Under the pieces are notes generated by a model that saw nothing but the letters and a program-made list of their open reading frames with translations, did not search any database and was not told the DNA's origin. From positions 54,238-118,237 of the forward strand of contig NZ_JAPVLU010000020.1 in NCBI RefSeq assembly GCF_027158205.1: DNA of 64,000 bases, given 5' to 3'. A program made the translations under genes and the position numbers. Below, in pieces: positions 1 through 7,872 of the stretch; position 1 is the first letter of the stretch; each line of letters begins with the position of its first letter. The stretch comes from Streptomyces sp. H39-S7. GTDB lineage: Bacteria; Actinomycetota; Actinomycetes; Streptomycetales; Streptomycetaceae.

Positions 1-2
1 TC

Positions 3-131
3 ATGTACCGGCTGTCAGCCCTCGATATCTGGGTCCGAGAACAGGAGCAGGCCGACTCGCGGTCCAACACCAGCCTGAACCCGCTGAACGCACGTCCCCA
101 GGAGCGGTCCACCCGCTACGCCGACGTCTGA
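3..131 (+). CDS. Possible C-terminal end of a gene cut by the window edge
   Basis: An open frame enters from the left edge and stops at TGA 129-131, giving about 42 residues rich in Gln, Arg, Asn and Ser. It lies 54 bp before the integrase on the same strand. In actinomycete integrative elements the gene before int is often an excisionase or replication gene, so this may be the tail of such a gene. The residues match nothing I recognise, and the ATG at 3 may be internal or chance. Confidence 0.3.
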   Translation: MYRLSALDIWVREQEQADSRSNTSLNPLNARPQERSTRYADV

Positions 132-173
132 CGTTCCAGGCGTCGTTGAGCGCCGTCTCCATCCGCTTTCGTC

Positions 174-188
174 AAGGAGTTCGTTCTG
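174..188 (+). promoter_or_regulatory. RBS deciding a CTG start for int
   Basis: AAGGAG at 174-179 is followed by six bases and CTG. The TTG further on at 213 has no comparable Shine-Dalgarno sequence at the right distance. The codons between CTG and TTG encode the conserved integrase N-terminus. Confidence 0.5.
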
Positions 189-1433
189 GCCGGCTACATA
201 GAAGACCGATGGTTGAAGAAGCGACCCAACCCGAAGACCGGTAAGCGCGAACGAACAGCCATGTACGGCAAATGCACCCGCTACCGCGTCAAGGGCATTC
301 CCGGCGTCAAGGACCGTTCGTTCGACGCACTCCAGGACGCCAAGACCTGGCTCGCCCAGGCGCAAACTGACGCACGGCGCGGCGAGTTCGTCGACCCGCG
401 GGACGGCGCTATCTCCCTCAAGGACTACGTCGAGACGCACTGGTGGCCCACTCGGAGCGGAGACCCCTCCACCATCGAACGTATCGAGCAGAGGCTCCGC
501 CGGCACATCCTTCCGCATCTCGGCGCCCAGCCGATTAACGGCATAGGCACAGAAACATTGCGTAACTGGAAGAAGCGGCTTGAGAAGGACCTCGGCCCGA
601 CCACGATCCGGATGGTCTGGGCGACGCTGTCCAGCGTCCTTCAGGCGGCTGTGGAGGACCGCCGCCTCGCGCGCAACCCGTGCCGCTCCAGCACGGTCGG
701 TCCGCCGCCTGCTGCACAGGGCAGGGTGGAGGCATGGCCGTCGGAGCGTGTACTGGCCGTACGCGCGGCGATGCCGGAGCGGTATCGGGTCCTGGTCGAG
801 ATCGGAGCGGGCCTGGGCCTGCGGCAAGGGGAGGCGCTCGGTCTGAGCATGGAGGCCATCGACTTCGCCAACGAAATCGTCCACGTCCGCTGCCAGGTCA
901 AGATGGTGCGGGCGAGGCTCTGCTTCGCGCTTCCCAAAGGGCGCAAGGTCCGAGACGTACCGCTGCCTTCAACTGTGGCCCGGGCCCTCAAAAGACACAT
1001 GGAGGTCCTCGCCCCGGTACCGGTAACGCTGCCATGGGACGATCCGCGCCAACCTCAGACGCCTGTGGAGGCCAAGCATCGGCGGCCGAGGACGTACAGC
1101 CTCCTCGTGACGGGGCGCGAGCGGAGGGCGGTCAACCGCAACTTCTTCAACTCCTACGTGTGGAAGCCTGCCCTTTCCAGGGCCGGCGTGATCGCTCCGC
1201 TGGAGGAGAGCACCCCGGTCGGGTCCCGTGTGTGGGAGCCGTCCCGCGAGCACGGCTTCCACGCCCTGCGGCACTTCTATGCCTCTGAGGAATTGGAGGC
1301 AGGGGAGTCGGTGGTCTCCCTGGCCCGCTGGCTGGGCCACTCGGACCCGGGATTCACGCTGCGGAAGTACTCCCACTTCCTTCCCCGCGCTGGCGCACGA
1401 GGTAGCACCGCCATCGACGCGATCTTCGGGTAG
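186..1433 (+). CDS. int: Tyrosine site-specific recombinase (integrase)
   Basis: Phage/AICE-type tyrosine integrase of about 415 aa. An N-terminal arm-binding/SAM-like region precedes the catalytic domain. The catalytic set is visible: Arg in GLGLRQGEAL (about residue 213), HALR (His359, Arg362), His385 in GHSDP and the nucleophile Tyr395 in KYSHFLP. A TTG at 213 is available, but homologues typically begin AGYIEDRW, and exactly that is encoded upstream in frame. The only start-like codon there is CTG 186, with AAGGAG at 174-179 six bases before it, so I place the start at 186. No ATG or GTG exists in frame after the stop at 147. It is the last gene of an integrative element extending off the left edge. 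Confidence 0.85.
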   Translation: MAGYIEDRWLKKRPNPKTGKRERTAMYGKCTRYRVKGIPGVKDRSFDALQDAKTWLAQAQTDARRGEFVDPRDGAISLKDYVETHWWPTRSGDPSTIERIEQRLRRHILPHLGAQPINGIGTETLRNWKKRLEKDLGPTTIRMVWATLSSVLQAAVEDRRLARNPCRSSTVGPPPAAQGRVEAWPSERVLAVRAAMPERYRVLVEIGAGLGLRQGEALGLSMEAIDFANEIVHVRCQVKMVRARLCFALPKGRKVRDVPLPSTVARALKRHMEVLAPVPVTLPWDDPRQPQTPVEAKHRRPRTYSLLVTGRERRAVNRNFFNSYVWKPALSRAGVIAPLEESTPVGSRVWEPSREHGFHALRHFYASEELEAGESVVSLARWLGHSDPGFTLRKYSHFLPRAGARGSTAIDAIFG

Positions 1434-1497
1434 GTCCGGGCCGGACGGTGTCGGGCAAGGCGCGCAACCCGCGCCCGTAGGAGCCCAGCCCACACCC

Positions 1498-1519
1498 GAA
1501 GTCCCAGAGAAGTCCCAGG
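1498..1519 (+). repeat. Two tandem 11-nt direct repeats behind int
   Basis: GAAGTCCCAGA and GAAGTCCCAGG lie head to tail 65 bp after the integrase stop. Short direct repeats next to int are the usual arm-type binding sites of tyrosine integrases, so the attachment junction is probably close by. No tRNA 3' end is visible between int and murA2, and the att core cannot be defined without the other end of the element. Confidence 0.45.
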
Positions 1520-1586
1520 GGTGTCGCCGCACCCCTTGCTGATGTGTGTTCGCGCAGCTCAGAAGGGGCGCGGTGGCCTTCGTTGG

Positions 1587-3116
1587 TCAGATGTCGCGGA
1601 ACGTCTCGATCTGCGCGCCGATGGTGTTGAGGCGCTCGGCCAGGTCCTCGTAGCCGCGGTTGATGACGTAGACGTTGCGCAGCACGGAGGTGCCCTCGGC
1701 GGCCATCATCGCGAGCAGGATGACGACGGCGGGGCGCAGCGCGGGCGGGCACATCATCTCGGCGGCCCGCCAGCGGGTCGGGCCCTCGACGAGGACGCGG
1801 TGCGGGTCGAGGAGTTTGACGCCGGCGCCCAGACGGGTGAGATCCGTGAGGTAGATCGCGCGGTTGTCGTACACCCAGTCGTGGATGAGCGTGGAGCCCT
1901 GGGCGGTCGCGGCGATGGCGGCGAAGAAGGGGACGTTGTCGATGTTGAGGCCGGGGAACGGCATCGGGTGGATCTTGTCGATGGGCGCGCGGAGCTTGGA
2001 GGGGCGCACGGTGAGGTCGATGAGGCGGGTCCGGCCGTTGTCGGCCTTGTACTCCGGGGTGCGCTCGTGGTCCAGGCCCATCTCCTCCAGGACGGCCAGT
2101 TCGATCTCCAGGAACTCGATCGGCACCCGGCGGATCGTCAGCTCCGACTCGGTGACGACGGCGGCGGCCAGCAGGCTCATCGCCTCGACCGGGTCCTCGG
2201 AGGGCGCGTAGTCCACGTCGCGGTCGATGTCGGTGACGCCGTGCACGGTCAGGGTGGTGGTGCCGACGCCGTCGACCCGTACCCCGAGCTCCTCCAGGAA
2301 GAAGCAGAGGTCCTGGACCATGTAGTTCGAGCTGGCGTTGCGGATCACGGTGACGCCGTTGTTGCGGGCGGCGGCCAGCAGCGCGTTCTCGGTGACGGTG
2401 TCGCCGCGTTCGGTCAGCACGATGGGCCGGGTGGGGGAGATCGCCCGCTCGACGGCCGCGTGGTAGGTCCCGTCGGTGGCCGTCACGTCGAGGCCGAAGT
2501 GGCGCAGCGCGTTCATGTGCGGCTGCACCGTCCGGGTGCCGAGGTCGCAGCCGCCGGCGTACGGGATGCGGAAGCGCTCGTTGCGGTGCAGCAGCGGGCC
2601 GAGGAACATGATCACGCTGCGGGTGCGGCGGGCGGCGTCGGTGTCCATCGCGTCGAGGTCCAGCTCGGCCGGCGGCACGATCTCCAGGTCGTTGCCGTCG
2701 TTGATCCAGCGGGTGCGGACGCCGATGCTGTTCAGCACCTCCAGGATCCGGTAGACCTCCTCGATCCTGGCGACCCGGCGCAGCGTGGTGCGCCCGGAGT
2801 TCAGCAGGGAGGCGCACAGCAGCGCGACGCACGCGTTCTTGCTGGTCTTCACGTCGATGGCCCCCGACAGCCGCCGGCCGCCGACGACCCGCAGGTGCAT
2901 CGGGCCCGCGTAGCCGAGCGAGACGATCTCGCTGTCCAGCGCCTCGCCGATTCTGGCGATCATCTCCAGGCTGATGTTCTGGTTGCCGCGCTCGATGCGG
3001 TTGACCGCGCTCTGGCTGGTGCCCAGCGCCTCCGCGAGCTGGGACTGGGTCCAGCCGCGGTGCTGCCGGGCGTCACGGATGAGCTTGCCGATACGGGCGA
3101 GGTAGTCATCGATCAT
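1587..3116 (-). CDS. murA2: MurA-like UDP-GlcNAc enolpyruvyltransferase with N-terminal XRE-type HTH
   Basis: 509 aa. Residues 1-70 form a helix-turn-helix of the XRE/Cro type (WTQSQLAEALGTSQSAVNRIERG). From about residue 74 the protein is an EPSP-synthase-fold MurA. The substrate-binding Lys-Asn pair is present (K93, N94) and the loop YAGGC carries the catalytic Cys190 followed by GTR, so the enzyme looks competent. MurA transfers enolpyruvate from PEP to UDP-GlcNAc, the first committed step of peptidoglycan synthesis. The fused HTH is a known streptomycete variant and suggests DNA binding or autoregulation. Two ATCTC-N6-GAGAT palindromes sit upstream, one 12 bp from the start codon. In related chromosomes acnA follows directly; here a transposon separates them. 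Confidence 0.9.
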   Translation of the reverse strand: MIDDYLARIGKLIRDARQHRGWTQSQLAEALGTSQSAVNRIERGNQNISLEMIARIGEALDSEIVSLGYAGPMHLRVVGGRRLSGAIDVKTSKNACVALLCASLLNSGRTTLRRVARIEEVYRILEVLNSIGVRTRWINDGNDLEIVPPAELDLDAMDTDAARRTRSVIMFLGPLLHRNERFRIPYAGGCDLGTRTVQPHMNALRHFGLDVTATDGTYHAAVERAISPTRPIVLTERGDTVTENALLAAARNNGVTVIRNASSNYMVQDLCFFLEELGVRVDGVGTTTLTVHGVTDIDRDVDYAPSEDPVEAMSLLAAAVVTESELTIRRVPIEFLEIELAVLEEMGLDHERTPEYKADNGRTRLIDLTVRPSKLRAPIDKIHPMPFPGLNIDNVPFFAAIAATAQGSTLIHDWVYDNRAIYLTDLTRLGAGVKLLDPHRVLVEGPTRWRAAEMMCPPALRPAVVILLAMMAAEGTSVLRNVYVINRGYEDLAERLNTIGAQIETFRDI

Positions 3117-3127
3117 GTGGCAAACGG

Positions 3128-3144
3128 TATCTCACACATGAGAT
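3128..3144. promoter_or_regulatory. Palindromic operator candidate, site 1 (murA2 proximal)
   Basis: ATCTC (3129-3133), six bases, GAGAT (3140-3144). It ends 12 bp from the murA2 start, where bound protein would block initiation. Same pattern as sites 2 and 3. Confidence 0.45.
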
Positions 3145-3244
3145 GGGGGCCCTGTGGTGAAGAGCCGGTGTGGCGTGTGGATCGTCCGGAACGGGGTAGG
3201 CATCGCATCTTTACCGTGGGTCCGGCAGCTTCACGCAAGGTCAT

Positions 3245-3261
3245 TATCTCGGATATGAGAT
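3245..3261. promoter_or_regulatory. Palindromic operator candidate, site 2
   Basis: ATCTC (3246-3250), six bases, GAGAT (3257-3261), about 130 bp upstream of murA2. Identical half-sites and spacing to site 1. Confidence 0.45.
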
Positions 3262-3343
3262 CAATGTGCTCGATCGTGTGAAGCATTGCTCCGGATGGGC
3301 GAGTGCGTGTGGAGGTCGGGGGCGGGGCATGCGAGAGCGGCAC

Positions 3344-3348
3344 GGGGG
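3344..3348. repeat. Target-site duplication, left copy (GGGGG)
   Basis: Five G directly before the TGTCC terminus; identical to the five bases after the right terminus. Confidence 0.8.
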
Positions 3349-3438
3349 TGTCCTGTCTCAACGAAGATAGTCGTTGGAGGAGCGTTGACCAGGTCGGACT
3401 AACTTCGCTGAGACGGCCGGACTGCCTTCGGTGAGACA
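3349..3438. repeat. Left transposon end with three TnsB-type sites
   Basis: The outer site occupies 3349-3373 and reads outward on the complement. Two inner sites at 3395-3416 and 3418-3438 match the same motif but point inward, opposite to the outer one. The inner sites lie in or next to the last codons of tniQ, whose stop is at 3399-3401. Confidence 0.7.
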
Positions 3439-4097
3439 TTTTGCGTCCGGAGTACGGCTCTCCGCTGGATCCTGAAGTGTTCGGACTGCCATTCCGCGTT
3501 GCGGCGCCGTTTGGAGATGTAGAGGTTGAGCGTTCCGTAGGACACCGATGTGTTGTGCTCGTCCATCAGCATGGTCCAGATCTCGCGTGCCCCGAGTCCG
3601 GCGTGCATCATCGAGTCGATCAGGGGCGCGATCGGGCGGGTGACGGGTGCTTGACGGGCGGGGAGTTCTCGGGGCAGGGGCTTGAAGCTAACGAGAGCAT
3701 TGCGGATGAGCCATCTGGGAATGCCATGGCGGATGGCGAGGTTGCGGATGGTCAAACCCTCGTCGCGGGCTGCGTTTTGAAGCTGAATGTAGAGGTCTGG
3801 CTGTCGGTGCGCGAGGTGGGCTTGTCCCGGTCCTGTCCGGTAGCGGAGGCGGGCGGTGCTCACGTCGAACAGGGCCTGTTCCAGGTTCGAGGTTGTGCGT
3901 CCGGTGATGTCCGCGAGACGTTCGACGCGCGGTTTGCCGAACCAGAACGGCGGTCCGCAGAGGAATCCGTGCAGGTAGCTGGGCCTGAGGTGGTTGGCCC
4001 GGGCGAGGCGACGGATGAAGGAGTCGGTTCCCTCGCCGAGACGCGGTGAGACTTGGATGGGGAGCCGGGCCAGCCGTCCCGGGAGGGCTCCAGTCAC
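3399..4097 (-). CDS. tniQ: TniQ family transposition protein
   Basis: 232 aa. The N-terminal segment (RLPIQVSPRLGEG, then SFIRRLARANHL to about residue 50) is the start of a TniQ domain. TniQ/TnsD proteins choose the target and recruit the AAA+ regulator. The protein is short compared with TnsD of Tn7 and resembles the stand-alone TniQ of Tn5053-type and CRISPR-associated elements. A helix-turn-helix-like segment (LTIRNLAIRHGIPRWLIRNA) follows in the middle. Its ATG overlaps the tnsC stop by 4 bp, so translation is probably coupled. The last dozen codons run through the inner TnsB-like repeats, so the C-terminus is partly dictated by end structure. Confidence 0.85.
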   Translation of the reverse strand: MTGALPGRLARLPIQVSPRLGEGTDSFIRRLARANHLRPSYLHGFLCGPPFWFGKPRVERLADITGRTTSNLEQALFDVSTARLRYRTGPGQAHLAHRQPDLYIQLQNAARDEGLTIRNLAIRHGIPRWLIRNALVSFKPLPRELPARQAPVTRPIAPLIDSMMHAGLGAREIWTMLMDEHNTSVSYGTLNLYISKRRRNAEWQSEHFRIQRRAVLRTQNVSPKAVRPSQRS

Positions 4098-5143
4098 CGG
4101 GTAACCGTGTTCTTCAACGGCTTCCTCAGAGTTTCTGCCGCGTAGTCCAAGGGGATCGCGTCGAGCCCTTCCTTGGTCACGCGTTCGGTCCCGTTGAGGA
4201 TCGCGTCGATCGCCGCGCCCCGGATGACATGGGACAAAGCACCGATCATGCCGTCGGCCCGGTTGTGCAGGTAGCGGTCCAGCTTGACCAGGCTGCCCGG
4301 CGGGTGATCATGCAGGAGCAGGGTCCCCTCCATGGTTGCTACCAGCCCTTTCCACTCGGTGCCGTAGGGGAACGGGCGGGTGGGGACGAGGGTGAACCGG
4401 CCGGCGATCTGGGCGCCCCGGGTGCCCGTCAGGAGTTCGCTGGTTTCGAGGCCGATGCCCGCGTAGACGAAGGTCGCGGGGATGCGTTCGGAGAAGTACT
4501 TCAGAGTGTCTGAGACGTCGCCGCCCGCCCGGGTGACCTGCGAGATGTTGTGAATTTCGTCGACCAGGACTAGCCCGGTGCGGGTGTCCGTGCAGACGCC
4601 GACCACTGCCTCGATGATGTCCGTCATGTTCGACCGGGGTCGGACTGGCAGGCCCAGGAAGCGGGCGAATTCGGCGGCGACCATGCGGGCGGTCGCGGCG
4701 GGCGGGACGGTGATGTAGAGCACCGGGATGCGGTCGGCAACGTTCGGATGGCGGGCTCGGTCGAGGAGTTCATGGGCGAGTCCGAGCTGGGTGATGGCGC
4801 TGGTCTTGCCCGTGCCGGGCAGGCCGGAGACCATCAGGCCGCGGCGAGCGCTGATCGCATGACGGTTGAGCAGGACCAGTCGGCGGCCGCAGACCACCGT
4901 CTTCTCGACGAACGAGGTGGCGACCACGAGCATCCGGGCATGATGGTCGAGTCGGTCCTCGTCGTAGAGAGCCCGCTTGGTCGAAGGCAGCCCTTGCGAC
5001 TGGCCGGGAGGCAGTAGAGCTGGGGGTTCGGGTGGGCCGTCGACGAACCGCCGCCATCCGTCCAGGGTGGTGAGCTGCCGGTTGGCCACTGCGTCGGCCG
5101 CTTGCAGGGCGGCATCCCGGCCTGCCAGTTCAGGGATGGTCAC
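4094..5143 (-). CDS. tnsC: TnsC/TniB-type AAA+ transposition ATPase
   Basis: 349 aa AAA+ protein. Walker A is GLPGTGKT at residues 107-114 and Walker B is LVLVDEIHN at 191-199. TnsC/TniB proteins form ATP-dependent filaments on target DNA and connect the target selector (TniQ) with the transposase (TnsB). The gene overlaps tnsB upstream and tniQ downstream by 4 bp each, the order expected for this family. No frameshift or motif loss is seen. Among AAA+ proteins the DEIHN box and the neighbourhood make TnsC/TniB the clear choice. Confidence 0.92.
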   Translation of the reverse strand: MTIPELAGRDAALQAADAVANRQLTTLDGWRRFVDGPPEPPALLPPGQSQGLPSTKRALYDEDRLDHHARMLVVATSFVEKTVVCGRRLVLLNRHAISARRGLMVSGLPGTGKTSAITQLGLAHELLDRARHPNVADRIPVLYITVPPAATARMVAAEFARFLGLPVRPRSNMTDIIEAVVGVCTDTRTGLVLVDEIHNISQVTRAGGDVSDTLKYFSERIPATFVYAGIGLETSELLTGTRGAQIAGRFTLVPTRPFPYGTEWKGLVATMEGTLLLHDHPPGSLVKLDRYLHNRADGMIGALSHVIRGAAIDAILNGTERVTKEGLDAIPLDYAAETLRKPLKNTVTR

Positions 5144-7014
5144 GGGCGCCTCCAGGGGTTCGCGAGCGGGTCGAACAGGCCCAGCGGGATGACCTTGGCC
5201 AGCTCGGTGTCCGATACTTCCTCCGGCGGGTTCTCGGCGGCAGGCGGGTCGGGAATCGGCCGGTCGGCGGTGGTGGCGCGGGTGCGGGCGGCGACGCGGC
5301 GGGATCGTTTGGCCGGACGGTCCTTCTCCGGGGAGGGGCCGTCGTGGGCTCGCCGCAGCAGTGCTGCCGTGGCATCCGCGATCTGTTCTTCTGTGCCGCC
5401 GGGAATCTGTTCGCAGGCGTGGTCCCAGGCCATTTCACCGAAGGGGACGCCGACCCGATGCAGGTGTTTCCAGAACACGGTGATCCACCGCTCGCGACGG
5501 CGGTCGCGTACCCAGATCCGGGAGATGTCGTAGGGGTCGTGGTGGATCTCCCACAAGCCCTTCTTCTCCATCACCCCGGAGTGCTGGCGGCGCAGAGGGT
5601 TCAACTCGCGGTCGTCGTAGGTGCGGTGCTTGATCCGGACGCCGTAGGCGTTGATCGCCTGCCATCGCTCGGGCAGCAGTTCGATGTAGTCCTCGCCGTT
5701 CAGCGGGACCGGGACGTAGCCGCAGGACTCGACCAGCGCCGCGTACTTCTCGTTCGGCGAGAACGCCCGCTTCGGCGCATCCGGGTCCCGTAAAGCATCG
5801 TGTGGCCTGGTTTGCCAGACGGCGACGATCCACTCGTCGAGAAGGTTCTGCAATTCGGGCAGCGACCACAGCGGCCCGTCTTCCAGCTTCCGGCCCCGGC
5901 GGTCCGTCGACCGGCCTGTGTATCCCGCGACGAACTGAGCGAACAGAGTGGCGATCGAGCCCAGTGTCTTCTCGATCGTGCCCTTGTCGGTAGGCGTCGC
6001 CTTGTGGGCAGGTTGCAGGTTGATGCCCAGATAGCGGCAGGAGGCGCGGAAGTTGTTCGAGATGAAGACCTTGCCGTGGTCGCAGACGATCGTCTCCGGC
6101 ACGATCACCGGCCGTGCGGCCGCGTGCTCCAGGCGCTCGTCCAGAGGGAGGAGTCTCCGGTGCGGCAGTACCGAGCGAGACATCCGCAGGGCCTCGGGCC
6201 AGCCCGGACGCATCGTCTCCGGGGTGACGCTGCGGGCCAGGAGCGCGGAGGCGTCGGCGGCCTTGGTGGTCGGCCGCAGCACCGCCGCGGTGATCGACCT
6301 GGTCGCGATGTCGACCATCGCCGTCAGCTCGACCTTCTCGGCGATCCCGTCATCCAGCCGGACCAGCACATCCAGCGGGGTGGAGTCGATCTGCATCAGC
6401 TCGCCCGGTGCGCTGGCCGGCACTTCCCCGAACGGGCCGGGCGGCCGCAAGGCAATCGAGCGGCGGGTGCGGGCAGATCCGGTGGTGTGGGTGCCTGTGG
6501 CCAGCTTGTCGAACAACCGGTAGAGCGTGGCCCGCGAGGGCATCTCGACGGCGGCGGTGTCCTCTCGGTCAGCCAGGATCTGCTTCGTCCGCCAGACGAT
6601 GAATCCGATAGTCCTCGACGACGCGTCGGCGGCCTCGGCGATCGCTTGCCGCATCGCCTTCACCACCGCGGGGTCGACCGTGCCGAAGGCCGGCATCTGC
6701 TTGGCCGACCGGCCATCCGCCAGCCCGACCAGCCCGTCGCGCTGGTATCGCTGCCGCCGCTGCTTGATACCGCTGGCCGTCACCGTGTGCCCGGCCGCCG
6801 TCAGCTCCGCCGCCTTGGACAGCTCGCGCTGAGCCAGCGAGTTCTGCCTCGGGTCGAACCCCGGGCGGGGGACTGCCCCATCCGGAGCATCAGGCGGCAG
6901 ACCCTGCAGGACCTCCAGGATGTGCCCCTCCCACCAATGAGCCTGTTCCGCTGCCGACTCAGGGAACTCCCCGATGCGCGCCGTCGGCGGAACCCACCGC
7001 CCCGGCTCACTCAC
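5140..7014 (-). CDS. tnsB: TnsB/TniA-type DDE transposase (Mu/rve family)
   Basis: 624 aa. N-terminal HTH segments (residues 60-180) precede an rve-type catalytic core. The DDE triad reads Asp210 (QIDSTPLD), Asp312 (VCDHGKVF) and Glu348 (TDKGTIEKT), with 35 residues between the second Asp and Glu as usual for this superfamily. A Mu-transposase C-terminal beta-barrel region follows (residues 430-560), with a basic Pro/Arg-rich tail that probably contacts TnsC. TnsB binds the repeated sites at the element ends and joins the 3' ends to the target. Overlaps tnsA by 4 bp. Confidence 0.93.
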   Translation of the reverse strand: MSEPGRWVPPTARIGEFPESAAEQAHWWEGHILEVLQGLPPDAPDGAVPRPGFDPRQNSLAQRELSKAAELTAAGHTVTASGIKQRRQRYQRDGLVGLADGRSAKQMPAFGTVDPAVVKAMRQAIAEAADASSRTIGFIVWRTKQILADREDTAAVEMPSRATLYRLFDKLATGTHTTGSARTRRSIALRPPGPFGEVPASAPGELMQIDSTPLDVLVRLDDGIAEKVELTAMVDIATRSITAAVLRPTTKAADASALLARSVTPETMRPGWPEALRMSRSVLPHRRLLPLDERLEHAAARPVIVPETIVCDHGKVFISNNFRASCRYLGINLQPAHKATPTDKGTIEKTLGSIATLFAQFVAGYTGRSTDRRGRKLEDGPLWSLPELQNLLDEWIVAVWQTRPHDALRDPDAPKRAFSPNEKYAALVESCGYVPVPLNGEDYIELLPERWQAINAYGVRIKHRTYDDRELNPLRRQHSGVMEKKGLWEIHHDPYDISRIWVRDRRRERWITVFWKHLHRVGVPFGEMAWDHACEQIPGGTEEQIADATAALLRRAHDGPSPEKDRPAKRSRRVAARTRATTADRPIPDPPAAENPPEEVSDTELAKVIPLGLFDPLANPWRRP

Positions 7015-7763
7015 GGAGCACCTCCGTCAGACAGGCGCACGACCGTGCGCGGCCCCAGCAACTCAACCGACAGATCTTCCGCGACCAGTTCCTGGCGCCA
7101 GAGCAAATGGAAGAGCGTGGGCAGCGTCGCAAGCCGGTCCCCGGCCGTATCAGCCCCTGCCAGCAGTGGGCCCGGCGTCGCGAAGACCTCCAGAAGTCGG
7201 TTCGCGGCCCTGCGGTGCAGGCAACGGGGATGCCGGTAGCGCGATAGCCACCGAACATTCGCCAGCATCACTGCCTCCGGCACCCCGACCCGCTCGAACC
7301 TCCACCCTGCCTGAGCGCAGGCGACCCGCGTAGCCTCGAACGCCTCCACGTCCTTCGGCTCGATCCGCTCGTCCGCGCGGACATCGATGACTACCGCCGA
7401 GCCGTCCGTGCGGCGTACGAAGTAGTCCGGGGCGTGCCGACGCTCCCGTTTGCCGTCGTGCCAGTGCAGCCAGAACGGTTGCGAGGCGATCCCCACCACC
7501 TCGGGATCCGAGTCCATGAGCACAAGCCGGTCCCGCTCCAGCCAGGACTCGAAGCCGACGTGCTGCCCAGTCGTGGCCGCCCAGTACCAGCCCGCAAAGT
7601 GACGCTCACCACGCGACCACCGAAACGGCCGTACGGGCGGTGTGTCCTCAAAGCGGGCCGTGACACAGTCCAACAGCGGACGCCGTTGACGCTCGCACGC
7701 AGCGTCTATGTACGAGAGCTCGACGTACGGTCTCGCGAGTTCCACCCCAGCCGGTACAGCCAC
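7011..7763 (-). CDS. tnsA: TnsA-like endonuclease
   Basis: 250 aa, GTG start. A TAG codon directly precedes the GTG in frame, so no longer form is possible. The catalytic fold is of restriction-endonuclease type: Glu72/Glu76 (FESWLERDRL), Asp113 (HAPDYF), then IDVR at 126-129 where TnsA proteins usually have QxK. Lys is thus replaced by Arg129, which is conservative but unusual. TnsA cleaves the 5' strands of the ends, allowing cut-and-paste rather than replicative transposition. The C-terminal half (170-250) is helical and probably binds TnsC. First gene of the operon, starting about 100 bp inside the right terminus. Confidence 0.85.
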   Translation of the reverse strand: MAVPAGVELARPYVELSYIDAACERQRRPLLDCVTARFEDTPPVRPFRWSRGERHFAGWYWAATTGQHVGFESWLERDRLVLMDSDPEVVGIASQPFWLHWHDGKRERRHAPDYFVRRTDGSAVVIDVRADERIEPKDVEAFEATRVACAQAGWRFERVGVPEAVMLANVRWLSRYRHPRCLHRRAANRLLEVFATPGPLLAGADTAGDRLATLPTLFHLLWRQELVAEDLSVELLGPRTVVRLSDGGAP

Positions 7764-7791
7764 CTAGCACCCCCAGTGCGTCCACCCCGTG

Positions 7792-7867
7792 CGACTAGCT
7801 TCACTGAGACGGAAGGCGAAACGACTAGGTTCGTTGAGTAAACGACTCGATTGGATGAGACCGGTCA
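7792..7867. repeat. Right transposon end with three TnsB-type sites
   Basis: Sites at 7792-7812, 7822-7840 and 7843-7867 all point to the terminus. Spacing between starts is 30 and 21 bp. The array sits directly upstream of tnsA, so it probably also contains the operon promoter, which would let TnsB repress its own transcription. Confidence 0.75.
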
Positions 7868-7872
7868 GGGGG
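7868..7872. repeat. Target-site duplication, right copy (GGGGG)
   Basis: Five G directly after the right terminus GGTCA. Removing the element and one copy restores the palindrome CGGCAC-GGGG-GTGCCG. Confidence 0.8.

Larger units (their letters stand above)
3349..7867. mobile_element. Complete Tn7-like transposon, 4,519 bp, no cargo
   Basis: The element carries only tnsA, tnsB, tnsC and tniQ, all on the minus strand with 4-bp overlaps. The outer 25 nt of each end are inverted repeats matching at 18 of 25 positions: TGTCCTGTCTC at the left and TGACCGGTCTC on the complement at the right. Further copies of the motif CGACTAnnTTCgnTGAGAC lie inside each end. The flanks are an exact 5-bp duplication, GGGGG at 3344-3348 and at 7868-7872. 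Five-bp duplications and repeated transposase sites at the ends are typical of Tn7/Tn5053 elements. No Cas gene, CRISPR array or passenger gene is present. All four reading frames are open, so the element looks recent and possibly active. Confidence 0.92.

Noticed and set aside
1434..1586. tRNA-overlapping attachment site after int
   Set aside because: No T-loop or acceptor-stem sequence of a tRNA can be found on either strand in this stretch.
1521..3281. 586-codon plus-strand frame over murA2
   Set aside because: Shadow of the MurA reading frame; no RBS, no domain, composition of a mirrored coding region.
3349..7867. CRISPR-associated transposon (CAST)
   Set aside because: TniQ and TnsB/TnsC suggested it, but no Cas gene, repeat array or guide-like RNA lies within the defined ends.
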